A stretch of DNA of 64,000 nucleotides from Bacillus sp. FJAT-27916 (GTDB taxonomy: Bacteria; Bacillota; Bacilli; Bacillales; Pradoshiaceae). Shown here in pieces: positions 25,389-36,600 of this stretch. The notes beneath the pieces were generated by a model. It searched no databases. It was not told where the DNA came from and worked only from the letters and a program-made list of their open reading frames with translations. How positions within the stretch are numbered: the first letter of the stretch is position 1; every line of letters begins with the position of its first letter. The stretch spans positions 186,001 to 250,000 of the forward strand of contig NZ_LFZV01000001.1 in NCBI RefSeq assembly GCF_001183965.1. The letters run 5' to 3'. Position numbers and translations under genes: made by a program.

Positions 25389-25933
25389 TGGGAAGACCAA
25401 AACGAATTTTCCTTCCCAATCGATATTACCATGTCGTTTGCCGCGGAAACCGACGAGATCCCCTCTTTCGAAACGCAGCAGATTTTGAAGCCTTTATCCA
25501 TATCCTCGAGCAACTTTATGCAAAGTATCCTTTTGAAATGGCGTCTTATTGCTTCATGACGAACCATTTCCATCTACAAATATGCAGCAAGGATACACCG
25601 CTTTCAAAACTGATGGCACTTATTAATAAGCGCTATGCCAACTACTATAATACAAAATACCGTCTTACCGGGCATGTCTTTGAAAAACGATTTTACGACA
25701 AACTGATTGAGGATAAAGAGGGAATGCTTGAGATTAGCCGGTATATTCATTTAAATCCGGTTGCCGCGAAGATGGTCAAGCAGCCAGAACATTATCCATG
25801 GAGCAGTTATCGATTTTACGATAATCCTCAATCCATTCCGTTCGGGTTCATCAATATAGAAAAAATTCTAGATTATTATGAGGGGAGGGGACAGGGCAGG
25901 AAAGGAGGAAGAAGTATTGTGAGAGTGTTGTAA
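25388..25933 (+). CDS. RayT-like HUH (Y1) transposase
   Basis: 181 residues, Y1/IS200-like transposase domain of the REP-associated tyrosine transposase type: MGRPKRIFLPNRYYHVVCRGNR at the N-terminus, the HUH motif in MTNHFHLQI, the candidate catalytic Tyr in ISRYIHLNPVAA and a WSSYRFY tail. Such proteins are usually domesticated single-copy genes rather than active insertion sequences. The start ATG overlaps the comM stop (TAATG), so both are translated from one transcript. No flanking inverted repeats were found. Whether it acts on structured repeats in this genome is untested. Confidence 0.85.
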   Translation: MGRPKRIFLPNRYYHVVCRGNRRDPLFRNAADFEAFIHILEQLYAKYPFEMASYCFMTNHFHLQICSKDTPLSKLMALINKRYANYYNTKYRLTGHVFEKRFYDKLIEDKEGMLEISRYIHLNPVAAKMVKQPEHYPWSSYRFYDNPQSIPFGFINIEKILDYYEGRGQGRKGGRSIVRVL

Positions 25934-26212
25934 ACAGCCAGTAACTATCTGGGTTAGAACCAGTCAAAGGTAGCGCGATATTTTTACTCTATTGACTTCT
26001 TCTCTGTAACACGAAGGTTATTAGTACTCCTGCCACATCATCTGTCCATATTATGATTTGACCAGTACTTGCACTTTCAATTTCGCGAATTTTTATCAGA
26101 GGGATGCAACACGGAAAAGGTGCTTTTTCTATGGGATGTACCTTGATGCAGTTTTTTGATGCAATGGCTTGCTTATGTTTAATGTGTTGGTGAGGTGAAG
26201 ATTCATCCATTG
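25934..26212. other. Intergenic region without a supported gene
   Basis: About 280 bp after the RayT gene. A 73-codon minus-strand frame exists (26210 to 25989) but has no ribosome binding site and no recognisable motif. No terminator was found. Confidence 0.4.
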
Positions 26213-26371
26213 AAAATAGGCTGGATATTGAATGGTATGCCTATAGTGTTCGGGGGATTTCGTACATATTATGTAGAGGAGATGCTGCAGGCCGGCGTCG
26301 AATACCATTCCATCGGAAGGAAGCCTGCAGAACGAGTCCGTGCGAAGGAGCTAGTGCAGAATGAGCTATAA
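26213..26371 (+). pseudogene. Remnant of UDP-glucose/GDP-mannose dehydrogenase C-terminus
   Basis: The plus-strand frame reads LNGMPIVFGGFRTYYVEEM followed by LQAGVEYHSIGRKPAERVR and ends at TAA 26369-26371. This resembles the C-terminal end of UDP-glucose 6-dehydrogenases (typically PVVFDGRN..., EM, G..YYSIGR). The DGRN motif is replaced by GGFR, there is no start codon with a binding site, and no upstream domain is present, so only the last ~50 codons survive. The end overlaps the start of the UDP-glucuronate epimerase, which would use the product of an intact dehydrogenase; the two genes were probably once an operon. The family assignment rests on a short match. Confidence 0.55.
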
Positions 26372-27401
26372 ACAACCAGATCCTCATAAGACTTACTTAA
26401 TTACCGGTGCGACCGGGTTTGTTGGATTCTATTTGTCTCGGAACCTATTGGACAAGGGATGCCGTGTTGTTGGCATCGACAATATGAATGATTACTATGA
26501 TGTCTGTCTAAAAGAAAAACGCCTTGAGCTGCTTTCTGATTATGACGGGTTCACGTTCTTGAAGGTGGATCTTGCTGATAAACAGGCATTGGATGAAGTT
26601 TTTTCAACGTATCAGCCTGAGATTGTCGTCAATCTGGCTGCGCAGGCAGGGGTACGTTATAGTATCACCAATCCAGATGCCTATATCCAATCGAATCTGA
26701 TTGGGTTTTACAATATCCTTGAGTGCTGCCGTCATTCCTATGATGAAGGGAACACGCCGGTTGAGCATCTCTTGTATGCCTCCAGCAGCTCAGTCTATGG
26801 GGCGAATAAGAAGACGCCTTATTCGGTGGAGGATAAGACGGATACCCCGGTTTCCTTGTATGCGGCCACGAAGAAGAGCAATGAGTTATTGGCGAGATCG
26901 TATTCAAATCTCTATAATATCCCGGCAACGGGCTTGCGCTTCTTTACGGTGTATGGTCCAATGGGACGACCGGATATGGCGTATTATGGCTTCACACAGA
27001 AAATATTCGCTGGTGATCCAATCAAGATCTTTAACAATGGCGATATGAAGCGGGACTTCACCTATATTGATGATATTGTCGGATCGATGGAGCGAATGCT
27101 TAATCAGCCGCCTTCAGCGGATGAGCATGGGGTGCCGCATAAGGTGTATAACATCGGCAACTCCAACCCCGAGCAGCTGATGTATTTCATCGAGACACTT
27201 GAGAAGGTGCTGAGTAAGGCAACTGGTCGTGAAATTGTCGCGAAGAAGGAGTTCCTTCCGATGCAGCCAGGTGATGTCTATGCGACCTTTGCAGATACTG
27301 AACCTTTGGAGAAAGCATTTGGCTTTAAGCCAAGCACGTCGATTGAGGATGGGCTGCAACGGTTTGCGGACTGGTATTGTGACTATTATGATGTGAAGTG
27401 A
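26361..27401 (+). CDS. UDP-glucuronate 4-epimerase family protein (LpsL/CapI type)
   Basis: 346-residue extended SDR. NAD site TGATGFVGFYLSRNLL at residues 14-29, the family marker GIDNMNDYYDVCLKEKRLELL near 46, active site YASSSSVYGANKKTPYS and AATKKSNELLA, and the late YDV tail. These match enzymes that interconvert UDP-glucuronate and UDP-galacturonate. Start ATG at 26361 follows GAAGGAG. It lies directly after a remnant of a UDP-glucose dehydrogenase and is followed by its own terminator, so UDP-GlcA must now come from a dehydrogenase elsewhere. GC content is higher than in the capsule cassette. Confidence 0.87.
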   Translation: MSYKQPDPHKTYLITGATGFVGFYLSRNLLDKGCRVVGIDNMNDYYDVCLKEKRLELLSDYDGFTFLKVDLADKQALDEVFSTYQPEIVVNLAAQAGVRYSITNPDAYIQSNLIGFYNILECCRHSYDEGNTPVEHLLYASSSSVYGANKKTPYSVEDKTDTPVSLYAATKKSNELLARSYSNLYNIPATGLRFFTVYGPMGRPDMAYYGFTQKIFAGDPIKIFNNGDMKRDFTYIDDIVGSMERMLNQPPSADEHGVPHKVYNIGNSNPEQLMYFIETLEKVLSKATGREIVAKKEFLPMQPGDVYATFADTEPLEKAFGFKPSTSIEDGLQRFADWYCDYYDVK

Positions 27402-27407
27402 TTTTTT

Positions 27408-27451
27408 GAAGAGCGGGGAGCGCCTGAATAAGGGGGCTTTCCGCTCTTTTC
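27408..27451 (+). terminator. Intrinsic terminator after the epimerase gene
   Basis: GAAGAGCGG and CCGCTCTTTTC form an 8- to 9-bp stem with a 24-base loop, followed by TTTTC. Confidence 0.7.
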
Positions 27452-27507
27452 GTGTCGGGTTTGAATTCTTTTTAAAGAACAAAGTGGAGGGTGGATGGAA
27501 ATTTTTA

Positions 27508-27536
27508 TTGTTAATTAACGCGGGGCATACTATAGT
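27508..27536 (+). promoter_or_regulatory. Sigma-A-type promoter of the gmd operon
   Basis: TTGTTA (27508-27513) and TATAGT (27531-27536) are separated by exactly 17 bp. It lies about 90 bp upstream of gmd and after the preceding terminator. Confidence 0.6.
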
Positions 27537-27623
27537 TAAATTATGGTGTTCTTAAAAAAGAACAAAAGCATCGTAGGTCATTCTTCTCAGAAACAATAAT
27601 CGAAAGAATGGGGAGATGTATAG

Positions 27624-29566
<1,943 letters not shown>

Positions 29567-29572
29567 AAGATA

Positions 29573-29625
29573 GAAGGCTATCCTGCAATCATCCTTTAAT
29601 GAGATGAGCGGGATAGCCTTCTTTT
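29573..29625 (+). terminator. Strong intrinsic terminator of the gmd-rmd operon
   Basis: GAAGGCTATCC and GGGATAGCCTTC pair over 11 bp and are followed by TTTTA. A nearly identical copy stands at 32583-32624. Confidence 0.8.
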
Positions 29626-29635
29626 ATCCTCATTA

Positions 29636-29767
29636 TTACATGGAATATAAAAGGAACTGAAGTCCAATAATGATTCCTACTGCTGCAATGATCAGGGAAA
29701 CGTATAGGATATTCTGCTTAATCTTTCTCTTCTTGTACATTTCTTCAGGAGTTCGGTAAGCACTCAT
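29636..29767 (-). CDS. Small single-pass membrane protein, copy A
   Basis: 43-codon gene, not long enough for routine ORF finders. It reads MSAYRTPEEMYKKRKIKQNI then a hydrophobic helix LYVSLIIAAVGIIIGLQFLL and a short tail. The start ATG at 29767 lies behind a perfect AGGAGGAAAATATC. The basic KKRKIK segment before the helix predicts an N-in orientation. The function is unknown. A paralogue at 32643-32774 keeps the frame and most residues, including the binding site, which supports that it is a real gene under selection. Confidence 0.75.
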   Translation of the reverse strand: MSAYRTPEEMYKKRKIKQNILYVSLIIAAVGIIIGLQFLLYSM

Positions 29768-30005
29768 GATATTTTCCTCCTAGTATCAAAACTTGATGTG
29801 TAATGATGACATACTTTAGACCTAGTAAAACTATTTGTTCACTACTACAAAACGTGCCATTGAAACTATCTGCTATTAATGATAATAAATTCAAATGTAG
29901 AGAAAATAGGGAAAATAGTCGCGTTTTATCGATATAACTGTATAATTGTCAATACCGTTTTAGTTTTCCCCACTATCACCGGAATAAAATTCCCCACTGA
30001 TGCCG

Positions 30006-30767
30006 TTACTTCGATAACGCTGCTGGATAAATCCCAGCCTTTTTCTTTTCCTTCAAACGATACGAATCTCCTTTGATATTGAAGGTAACCGCATGATGAA
30101 GGAGTCGATCTAAGATGGCAGTCGCTAAGACATCATCCCCAAACACTTTGCCCCATTCTATATATGATTTGTTCGAGGTCAAAATCATCGCTCCATGTTC
30201 ATATCGCTTGGATACCACTTGAAAAAAGACATTTGCCGTCAACTCGTCAAAAGGAAAGTATCCCACCTCATCAATAATCAATAAATCTGGACGGCTCCAT
30301 TTTTGTGCCAATTTAGGAATGCTTCCTTTTGTTTCTGCCTTACGGCATTCTGCCACCATTTGGTCAGCCGTCAAAAACAAGGCGGTATGTCCCTTTGCCA
30401 GAGCTTCTAAGGCAAAAGAGAGGGCGAGATGGGTTTTCCCTACACCAGGTGGCCCTAAAAGAAGACGATTCTCTCCATTGGCAATAAACCGGCAGGTAAG
30501 GGTTTCCTTTACACGTTGCTCATTGATGCTTGGCTGAAACGTAAAATCAAAGTCATGAATGGTTTTGGTATAAGGAAGTTTGGCGCGCTTGATTCGATTT
30601 TCTAATTTAGCTGATTCTCGACGTTCCCATTCCTGTAAAACAACCGTGTGCAGAAAATCAAAATATGATACATTATGGGTAGAAGCATTCTCTACCAGAT
30701 CATCCAATTGACTGGCTGTGTCATGCCAGCCCAACTGGATGAGTCGTTCTTCAAGGCTGGATTTCAT
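30006..30767 (-). CDS. istB: IS21 helper ATPase
   Basis: 253 residues, DnaC/IstB-like AAA+ ATPase that assists strand transfer by IstA. Walker A LLGPPGVGKTHLALSF near residue 104, Walker B LLIIDEVGYFPFD near 168, sensor ILTSNKSYIEWGKVFGDDVLATAILDRLLHHA. The start ATG overlaps the istA stop (ATGA), the standard arrangement. Full length with no frameshift. Confidence 0.95.
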   Translation of the reverse strand: MKSSLEERLIQLGWHDTASQLDDLVENASTHNVSYFDFLHTVVLQEWERRESAKLENRIKRAKLPYTKTIHDFDFTFQPSINEQRVKETLTCRFIANGENRLLLGPPGVGKTHLALSFALEALAKGHTALFLTADQMVAECRKAETKGSIPKLAQKWSRPDLLIIDEVGYFPFDELTANVFFQVVSKRYEHGAMILTSNKSYIEWGKVFGDDVLATAILDRLLHHAVTFNIKGDSYRLKEKKKAGIYPAALSK

Positions 30768-32017
30768 TCTGATTCATTCCCCTCGAGTGCGGCGTAGGTG
30801 GCTAGAGATCGAGCTTCCACCTGTGGAGTAGAAGGACAGAAATCCGGGGTCGGCAAACCAGGGGAGTTCTGTTGTTTCTGCTCTTTTTGTTGTTCTTCTG
30901 ACTTCTCATAGTGCTCCAACTGAATATGCATATGTGCTTTTCCTGTCATAATGGGATGTTGGGCAATGCGGTCTTGTGCATCGTATATTTCCAACTGTTT
31001 GTCCAATGTCACTTTCAACTTAACTTTCTGACCGGCATACCGAAAAGGGACAGAGTATTTCTTTCCTAAGTAAGAGACAAAGCAATCTCTGCTTACCTCC
31101 CGCACTTCCCAATGGCTTGTTGGGAATAACGGCTTTATTCCCCAGGCTTGAAGCTGTGGCTGTTCCGTTTGCCAACGCTGAACCGGCGGTTCTTGTGTCG
31201 TTTCATTTTTCTTTTTATTAGCTGTTTTGTCCAACCATATCTGTATGTCATGATTCCATGCTTCCAGCGTAGGTTCATGTTTTCGTTGAAAGAAATTTTT
31301 CTTTAGGTAATCCACCGTTCTTTCTACTTTTCCTTTCGTCTGTGGGCGGTAGGGTTTACAAGCTTTCGGGACGACCCCATAGTAGGCTAAAAAATCTTCA
31401 AACGTACGATTAAAACGAATCTCTGTTGGACTGTGCTTTGTCACGACGGTTTTCATATTATCATAGAGAATCTGATTCGGAATGCCGTTAAAATAGGAGA
31501 AGGCATTCATGTGACATTTCATCAATGTTTCGAGCTTCATATCTGTCGTAAACTCAATATACTTCATCCTGGAATACCCCAGAATCATGAGAAAGGCATA
31601 AACCTTTTGTGGATGACCATCCATCACTACTTCACCGACTTCCGCCCAATCCATTTGAGCTTGCTTCCCAGGAGGTGTCTCAAATCGCCTAGTGGCCTGT
31701 TTCTTTGGTTGTGCCCGGAAGGGCTGCACAAAATCTCGTAAAATTGTACTCTTCCCCTCATACCCCATTGCTGTAATTTCTTCAAGCAAGACCACGCAAT
31801 TTGTGGTTCCTTCCTGAATTCTTTGTAAGAGATACGCCTTATAGGGATCTAACTTGCTTTTCCGTTTCATTCTCGATTTTGAAGAAGGTGTTTCTTCAGA
31901 ATGAATATATTTTCGAATGGTTTTTCGGTCGAATCCTGTTTCCTCTGAAATAGCTGATAATGTCCATCCTTTTTGATAAAGTTCTCGAATCATTATAAAA
32001 TCCCCCATTTTCAACAT
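30764..32017 (-). CDS. istA: IS21 transposase
   Basis: 417 residues. N-terminal helix-turn-helix (LSAISEETGFDRKTIRKYI) followed by the DDE integrase core: Asp in QMDWAEVGEV, Asp in QILYDNMKTVV and Glu in QTKGKVERTVDYLKKNFF. The C-terminus carries a proline/glutamine-rich tail. Start ATG at 32017 follows AGAGAGGG. No disruption is seen, so the element is potentially active. Confidence 0.95.
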   Translation of the reverse strand: MLKMGDFIMIRELYQKGWTLSAISEETGFDRKTIRKYIHSEETPSSKSRMKRKSKLDPYKAYLLQRIQEGTTNCVVLLEEITAMGYEGKSTILRDFVQPFRAQPKKQATRRFETPPGKQAQMDWAEVGEVVMDGHPQKVYAFLMILGYSRMKYIEFTTDMKLETLMKCHMNAFSYFNGIPNQILYDNMKTVVTKHSPTEIRFNRTFEDFLAYYGVVPKACKPYRPQTKGKVERTVDYLKKNFFQRKHEPTLEAWNHDIQIWLDKTANKKKNETTQEPPVQRWQTEQPQLQAWGIKPLFPTSHWEVREVSRDCFVSYLGKKYSVPFRYAGQKVKLKVTLDKQLEIYDAQDRIAQHPIMTGKAHMHIQLEHYEKSEEQQKEQKQQNSPGLPTPDFCPSTPQVEARSLATYAALEGNESE

Positions 32018-32114
32018 CGACGATCCCTCTCTTTTGTAGTGATACGTCGATTATCCGTGATTAGTGAGGAATTTTAAATCGGTGTTATTGAGTATTTTAA
32101 CTCCGGCAGTGACA

Positions 32115-32504
32115 ATAATTTCATGAATAAAAGAGATAATATTGAAGTTAAATACCATTTTTAGGTAAATATGAAGGATTATATTATGAAAGTAAAGTTC
32201 TAAAGGTTTGAATGGATACTGGATAGCAGCATAGAATACCATTTTACATAATTGATTGAAAACATATTCTCCCTTTGATTTTACTAGCTCAAGGTCTTTA
32301 TTATATTATAATAATTATTTGAAAATTATTGGTCTTTAAAGGGGTTTGTGTATTTATGTCGAGTGGATATTTAATTGATTCACCCTTCATTTTTTAGTGT
32401 CTTCAAATTTTTCTTCCGGTTTTTTCCTCTATTATTACTTTCAGAGTTACACCATTCTTTCATTTCTTTGAGTTATAAAATTTAATAAGCTTGGAGGTAT
32501 TTTA
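32115..32504. other. Right arm of copy A and diverged comM leader
   Basis: 32115-32240 continues duplicate copy A after the IS. From about 32300 the sequence is a diverged copy of the comM upstream region (23640 onward). No gene is supported; a 63-codon minus-strand frame (32051-32242) is not conserved in copy B. Confidence 0.6.
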
Positions 32505-32579
32505 ATGACGGTAAAGGTATACAGTGTTGGTCTTAAGGGGCCTGAGGGATATCGTGCGTAAATGGAGGGTCGGATCTCA
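32300..32579 (+). repeat. Segmental duplication, comM leader and head copy 2
   Basis: Diverged copy of 23640-23935: T-rich leader, AAGCTTGGAGG binding site and the first codons of comM. It joins abruptly at about 32580 to the copy of the region downstream of the rmd-like gene. Confidence 0.8.
32505..32579 (+). pseudogene. Truncated comM 5' fragment
   Basis: ATG with a good TTGGAGG site begins MTVKVYSVGLKGPEGYRA, matching the comM start, but the codon for Gln19 has become TAA. Similarity to comM (GGTCGGATCTC) continues about 20 bp more and then stops at the duplication junction. Only a stub is left. Confidence 0.85.
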
Positions 32580-32580
32580 C

Positions 32581-33085
32581 GAGAAGGCTATCCTGTAATC
32601 ATCCTTTAATGAGATGAGCGGGATAGCCTTTTATTCTCATTGTCACGTGTTGTATAAAAGGAACTGAAGTCCAATGATGATTCCTACTACCGTAATGATA
32701 AGGGAAGCGTATAGGATATTCTGCTTAATCTTTCTCTTCTTGTACATTTCTTCAGGAGTTCGGTGCACACTCAAGATATTTTCCTCCTAGTATCATAACT
32801 GGCTGCGTAATGGTGACATACTTTAGTTCTAGTTGAATTCTCTTGTTTGTTACTACCAAAGCGGCATTGTAACTATCTGATTATGATGATAATAGATTCG
32901 ATTATAGATAATATAGGGAAAATAGTCGCATATTGTCAAAAGAATTGTATTCTTACAAGAATGTATGTGGTAATATCGAATTATTGGTTCCATTTTTAGG
33001 TAAAAGAGTGGGTTGTATTATGGAGGTGAACTTTTGAGAAAATGAAGGGATATTGAATAACAGATAGAGGATACACATCGTAAAG
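32581..33085. repeat. Segmental duplication, tail copy B
   Basis: Diverged copy of 29571-29946 plus 32115-32240, uninterrupted. It includes the terminator (32583-32624), the small membrane-protein gene and the downstream CCATTTTTAGGTAAA tract. Confidence 0.85.
32643..32774 (-). CDS. Small single-pass membrane protein, copy B
   Basis: 43 codons, paralogue of the gene at 29636-29767. It reads MSVHRTPEEMYKKRKIKQNI then LYASLIITVVGIIIGLQFLL. The start is TTG at 32774 instead of ATG, behind the same AGGAGGAAAATATC site. The stop is at the equivalent codon. Differences are mostly conservative or silent, which argues that both copies are still coding. Function unknown. Confidence 0.65.
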   Translation of the reverse strand: MSVHRTPEEMYKKRKIKQNILYASLIITVVGIIIGLQFLLYNT

Positions 33086-33681
33086 CCTGATATAAAATTA
33101 ATAAAGATTAATTTCAGGAATTACCCTCTTCGGTTTCCAAGGACAGATTTTCAATTATATTGGAGTAATCTCATAATATTTTTGTGCGAAAAAATGTTAT
33201 TTTTATCCATATTTTTGTTGAGTGTAAGGAGAAAGATGTGTCCAATATATTAGATATTGATAATCTTAGCATAATAACTTCCTTTTACTTAATAAAACAG
33301 CTAGTTTTTGATATTATCCATTTTTTCTTCATTTGCTAAATGCTAATTGTATTTAATAGGTAATTATTCATATGTAAGGAGTAGTGAGTATAGGAAAAGT
33401 GACGTATAAAGGGGTAACAATTCATGATAAAAGGAGAATGAAAGTGGGTCTTAAGATATATAAGAAAAAATTCAAGTCATAAAGTTATACCATATGATTA
33501 TATGATATAATGTGAAAAAATTGATACTTTTTGTTGTATTTCCTATTTGCTACAAAATTAAGGGTGATAAGGCCTTTTTTTTATGTGATTATTTAATAAA
33601 AGGTCTATAGAAGCTGTATCTCAATAGATGCAGCTTACCGGTTAGTGATAAGGAATATATAAATTGAAGTGGGGGAGTCAT
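33086..33681 (+). other. 600-bp AT-rich leader region of the teichoic acid cluster
   Basis: No gene is supported. It contains an extended -10 promoter candidate near 33503, a T8 run at 33577-33584 after AAGGCC (weak attenuator-like hairpin), and a clear hairpin at 33611-33636 (AAGCTG...CAGCTT with inner ATC/GAT). It ends in the GGGGGAG binding site. Confidence 0.5.
33503..33511 (+). promoter_or_regulatory. Extended -10 promoter candidate
   Basis: TGATATAAT matches the extended -10 element TGnTATAAT. No good -35 is present. It would give a leader of about 165 bases before the GT2-TagF gene. Confidence 0.4.
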
Positions 33682-36600
33682 GTGACGAAATTAAGTGTCA
33701 TTGTGCCAATTTATAATGTGGAAAGTTATTTGGAGGAATGCCTTGATTCTCTTGCCAACCAAAGTCTGAATGGTATAGAGGTAATTATGGTTAATGATGG
33801 ATCCACTGATTCCAGCGGGGAAATCATGCACGAATATGCTAGGAGATATTCAAATTTCTATGCATATGATAAAGAAAATGGAGGACTAGGGCAGGCGAGG
33901 AATTTCGGTGTCCCATTTGCATCTGGAGAGTATATAGCGTTTGTCGATTCAGACGATTACTTACCTGAAGATGCTTATAAAAAGTTGTATAACACGATCA
34001 AAGAAACAGGCTCAGACATAGCAATCGGAAATGTTATTCGTTATAATTCGACAAAAGAATTTCCATCTGTACTACATAAAAGAGTGTTTAAGGATACAGT
34101 GCTAAAGGCTCATATTAGTCGAAATCCAGAGTTAATATATGATACTACTGCTTGGAATAAGGTTTTCAAAACCTCATTTTGGAAGGAAAATAACTTTCAA
34201 TTTCCTGAAGGTATGTTATATGAAGATTTGCCTGTGACTATTCCAGCACATTTCAAAGCGAAGTCTGTCGATATTATAAGTGATGTTGTTTACCATTGGC
34301 GTGCCAGAGATGTTGGTGACCAATCTATTACTCAGCAAAGGACGAATTTAGTTAATTTAACTGATAGATTGAAAGCCATTCGAATGGTGGATGAACATTT
34401 CCAAAAAAACAATATAGATGAATCATTAAAAATTGATAAAGATTTCAAGAATCTTGAGATCGATCTTTTAGTTTATTTAAACCAATTAGATTCAGCAGAT
34501 GATGAGTATATAGATGTTTATCTTAAAGAGGTATCGAGTTACTTAAAAGGTGTCAGCAGATTAGCCTTGAAAAAATTGAATGCAATTGATCGATTGAAAT
34601 ATTATTTTGTTGAAAAGCAAGACAAAGAAAAGTTATTAGAAATCCTTAACTTCCAGAAATATCATCTCCGATATAAGAAGGTCATAAAAGAAGGAACAAA
34701 TTATTACGGAGACTACCCATACAAGGAAATCGTACCTAAAGATCTCCTTTTATTAAATGATGAATTATTAGTTAAGAAGAAGATTGAGTCAGTCCAATGG
34801 CAAGGAAGCGTATTAAACATAAAAGGGTACGCGTATATCAAAGATATCGATATTAAAAAGGCAAAGGATATACAATTGAAGGCCTTTTTCGTTAATGAAA
34901 CGACGGGTGAAGAGGTAGAGATTCGTCATATTAAACAACAGCGAAGACCTGATATCACTTTCAGATTTGGCGTTGATATCGCCTCGAAATTACCTTTAAA
35001 GCGTTTGTATAATTATAAGTGGTCTGGCTGGGAGTTGAAGGTTGACCTGGCTCAAGAAGAAATCATCAATATGGGCGTAGGGAAATTCAAGATAGTCCTA
35101 GATATGACGGCGAACGGCATTAATAGGAGATTCACTATTGGGGAACCGGTAAGCGGCCGTGTATCAAAGCCAAAGTTCCGTATTTTTAAGAAAGATATTT
35201 TCTTTGTTAAATATAATGCAGCTTGGGACTTGATCATTTCAAAAGAAGATTTAATTACTAGAATGGACAAGGTGGAAGTAAGTGATGGAAAGCTTATCGT
35301 TCATGGGGAAACAAAGCTTCCGCTAGAAGGTAGTCTCATTTGTTTAAGGAACTATGATATTAGAAAAGACATCAAAGGGTCTATTAAAGGTATAGAAAAA
35401 ACGAGTGAAGGCACTACGAAATTTTTGGCCAATATACCTATCTCAGATTTGAAAAAAGCTTCGAGTCGCGGGAACTGGTTTGGACATATATACTATAATA
35501 ATGAATTTACTCCACTTACTACCGATATCAATCTACTTGGGAAAAAGATAAGCTTTGGATCTAATGAAATGAACATTTCGCATAGTCCAGCAGCCAATTT
35601 ACAGCTTATGGTCACGCAACATACAGTAAATGTCAAGAAATTAGAGCTTAATGAAGAAATGTTGAAGTTAGATTTGAAGGTATCTACAGGCTATATTTCA
35701 AAAGAAAAGAAACAAACAATTAGTGTTCTCATGGTTAACAATAAGTTACGCAGAGAAGTATACTTTGATACATATGTTTCAAAGGAACAGCATGATGAAG
35801 TCATTGTTTCTTGCGAAGTCAAGGTGGATGAAGCATTCCAAAACTTGGATATGGGTATTTGGAGTATTTATTTATCTGTCTTGGATAATCGAGGAAAAGT
35901 CCTTCAGAAAGACATAATTTATTATGATATAGAAAATATAGACAATCAAAAAAGATTGTATAAAGAGACGAATTTCAAATTCTACAGAAAGAAAAAAGAT
36001 AATAGTTTATCACTCAAGGTTGAGAAAGAGTGGGGTTGGATTGAGAGAGGCCCTCGTAGGCAAGAGGTAATCAGAAAAGTGGTGTACCCTCTTATGAGGA
36101 TGTTTATGCCACTTAAAAGAAAAACAGTCGTTTTTGAAAGCTATTGGGGAAAATCCTTTGATTGTAATCCAAGAGCACTCTACGAATATATTGATGAAAA
36201 CCTTAAAAACTACGAAACAGTTTGGTTCTTTAAAGATGAAAACACGGCTATAACAGGTGGAGGAAAGAAAGTTAGAATTAATTCATTCAGTTATTATTAT
36301 TATTTGGCAAGGGCGAAATACTTTGTCAACAATGTCAATTTCCCTGACTTCTATAAAAAGAGAAAGAACACCGTTGAATTGCAGACAATGCATGGAACTC
36401 CACTTAAAACTTTGGGGTTAGATGTACCTGGAGAGGTTGATATTGAACCAAAAAGAAGTATGTTTCTAGCGAAATGCGGCAGATGGGACTATTTGACAGT
36501 TCCGAGTGTGTATGTAGAGGACATATCTAAGAGAGCGTTTAATTTTGACAAAAAAGTTATGAGATATGGTTATCCGAGAAATGATAAATTATTTACGGGT

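Larger units (their letters stand above)
29571..29946. repeat. Segmental duplication, tail copy A (left of IS21)
   Basis: This stretch (terminator, small membrane-protein gene and leader) recurs at 32581-32960. The match resumes on the right of the IS element at 32115-32240, aligned with 32960-33085. Copy A was therefore split by the IS. Confidence 0.85.
29947..32114 (-). mobile_element. IS21-family insertion sequence, intact
   Basis: 2168 bp carrying istA and istB on the minus strand. The ends are TGTCA...TGACA with imperfect inverted repeats that share TTGTCA, ACCG, AAATTCC and CACT.AT at matching distances. A 5-bp direct repeat ATAAT flanks the element (29942-29946 and 32115-32119), the expected target duplication for this family. 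Removing the element and one ATAAT restores a sequence that aligns with duplicate copy B. Confidence 0.9.

Noticed and set aside
25989-26210. 73-codon minus-strand frame after the RayT gene
   Set aside because: No ribosome binding site, no recognisable motif, and located in degraded intergenic sequence. It could be a gene remnant, but I cannot support it.
29879-30076. 65-codon plus-strand frame at the left IS21 end
   Set aside because: It runs across the IS boundary and into the complementary strand of istB; no binding site.
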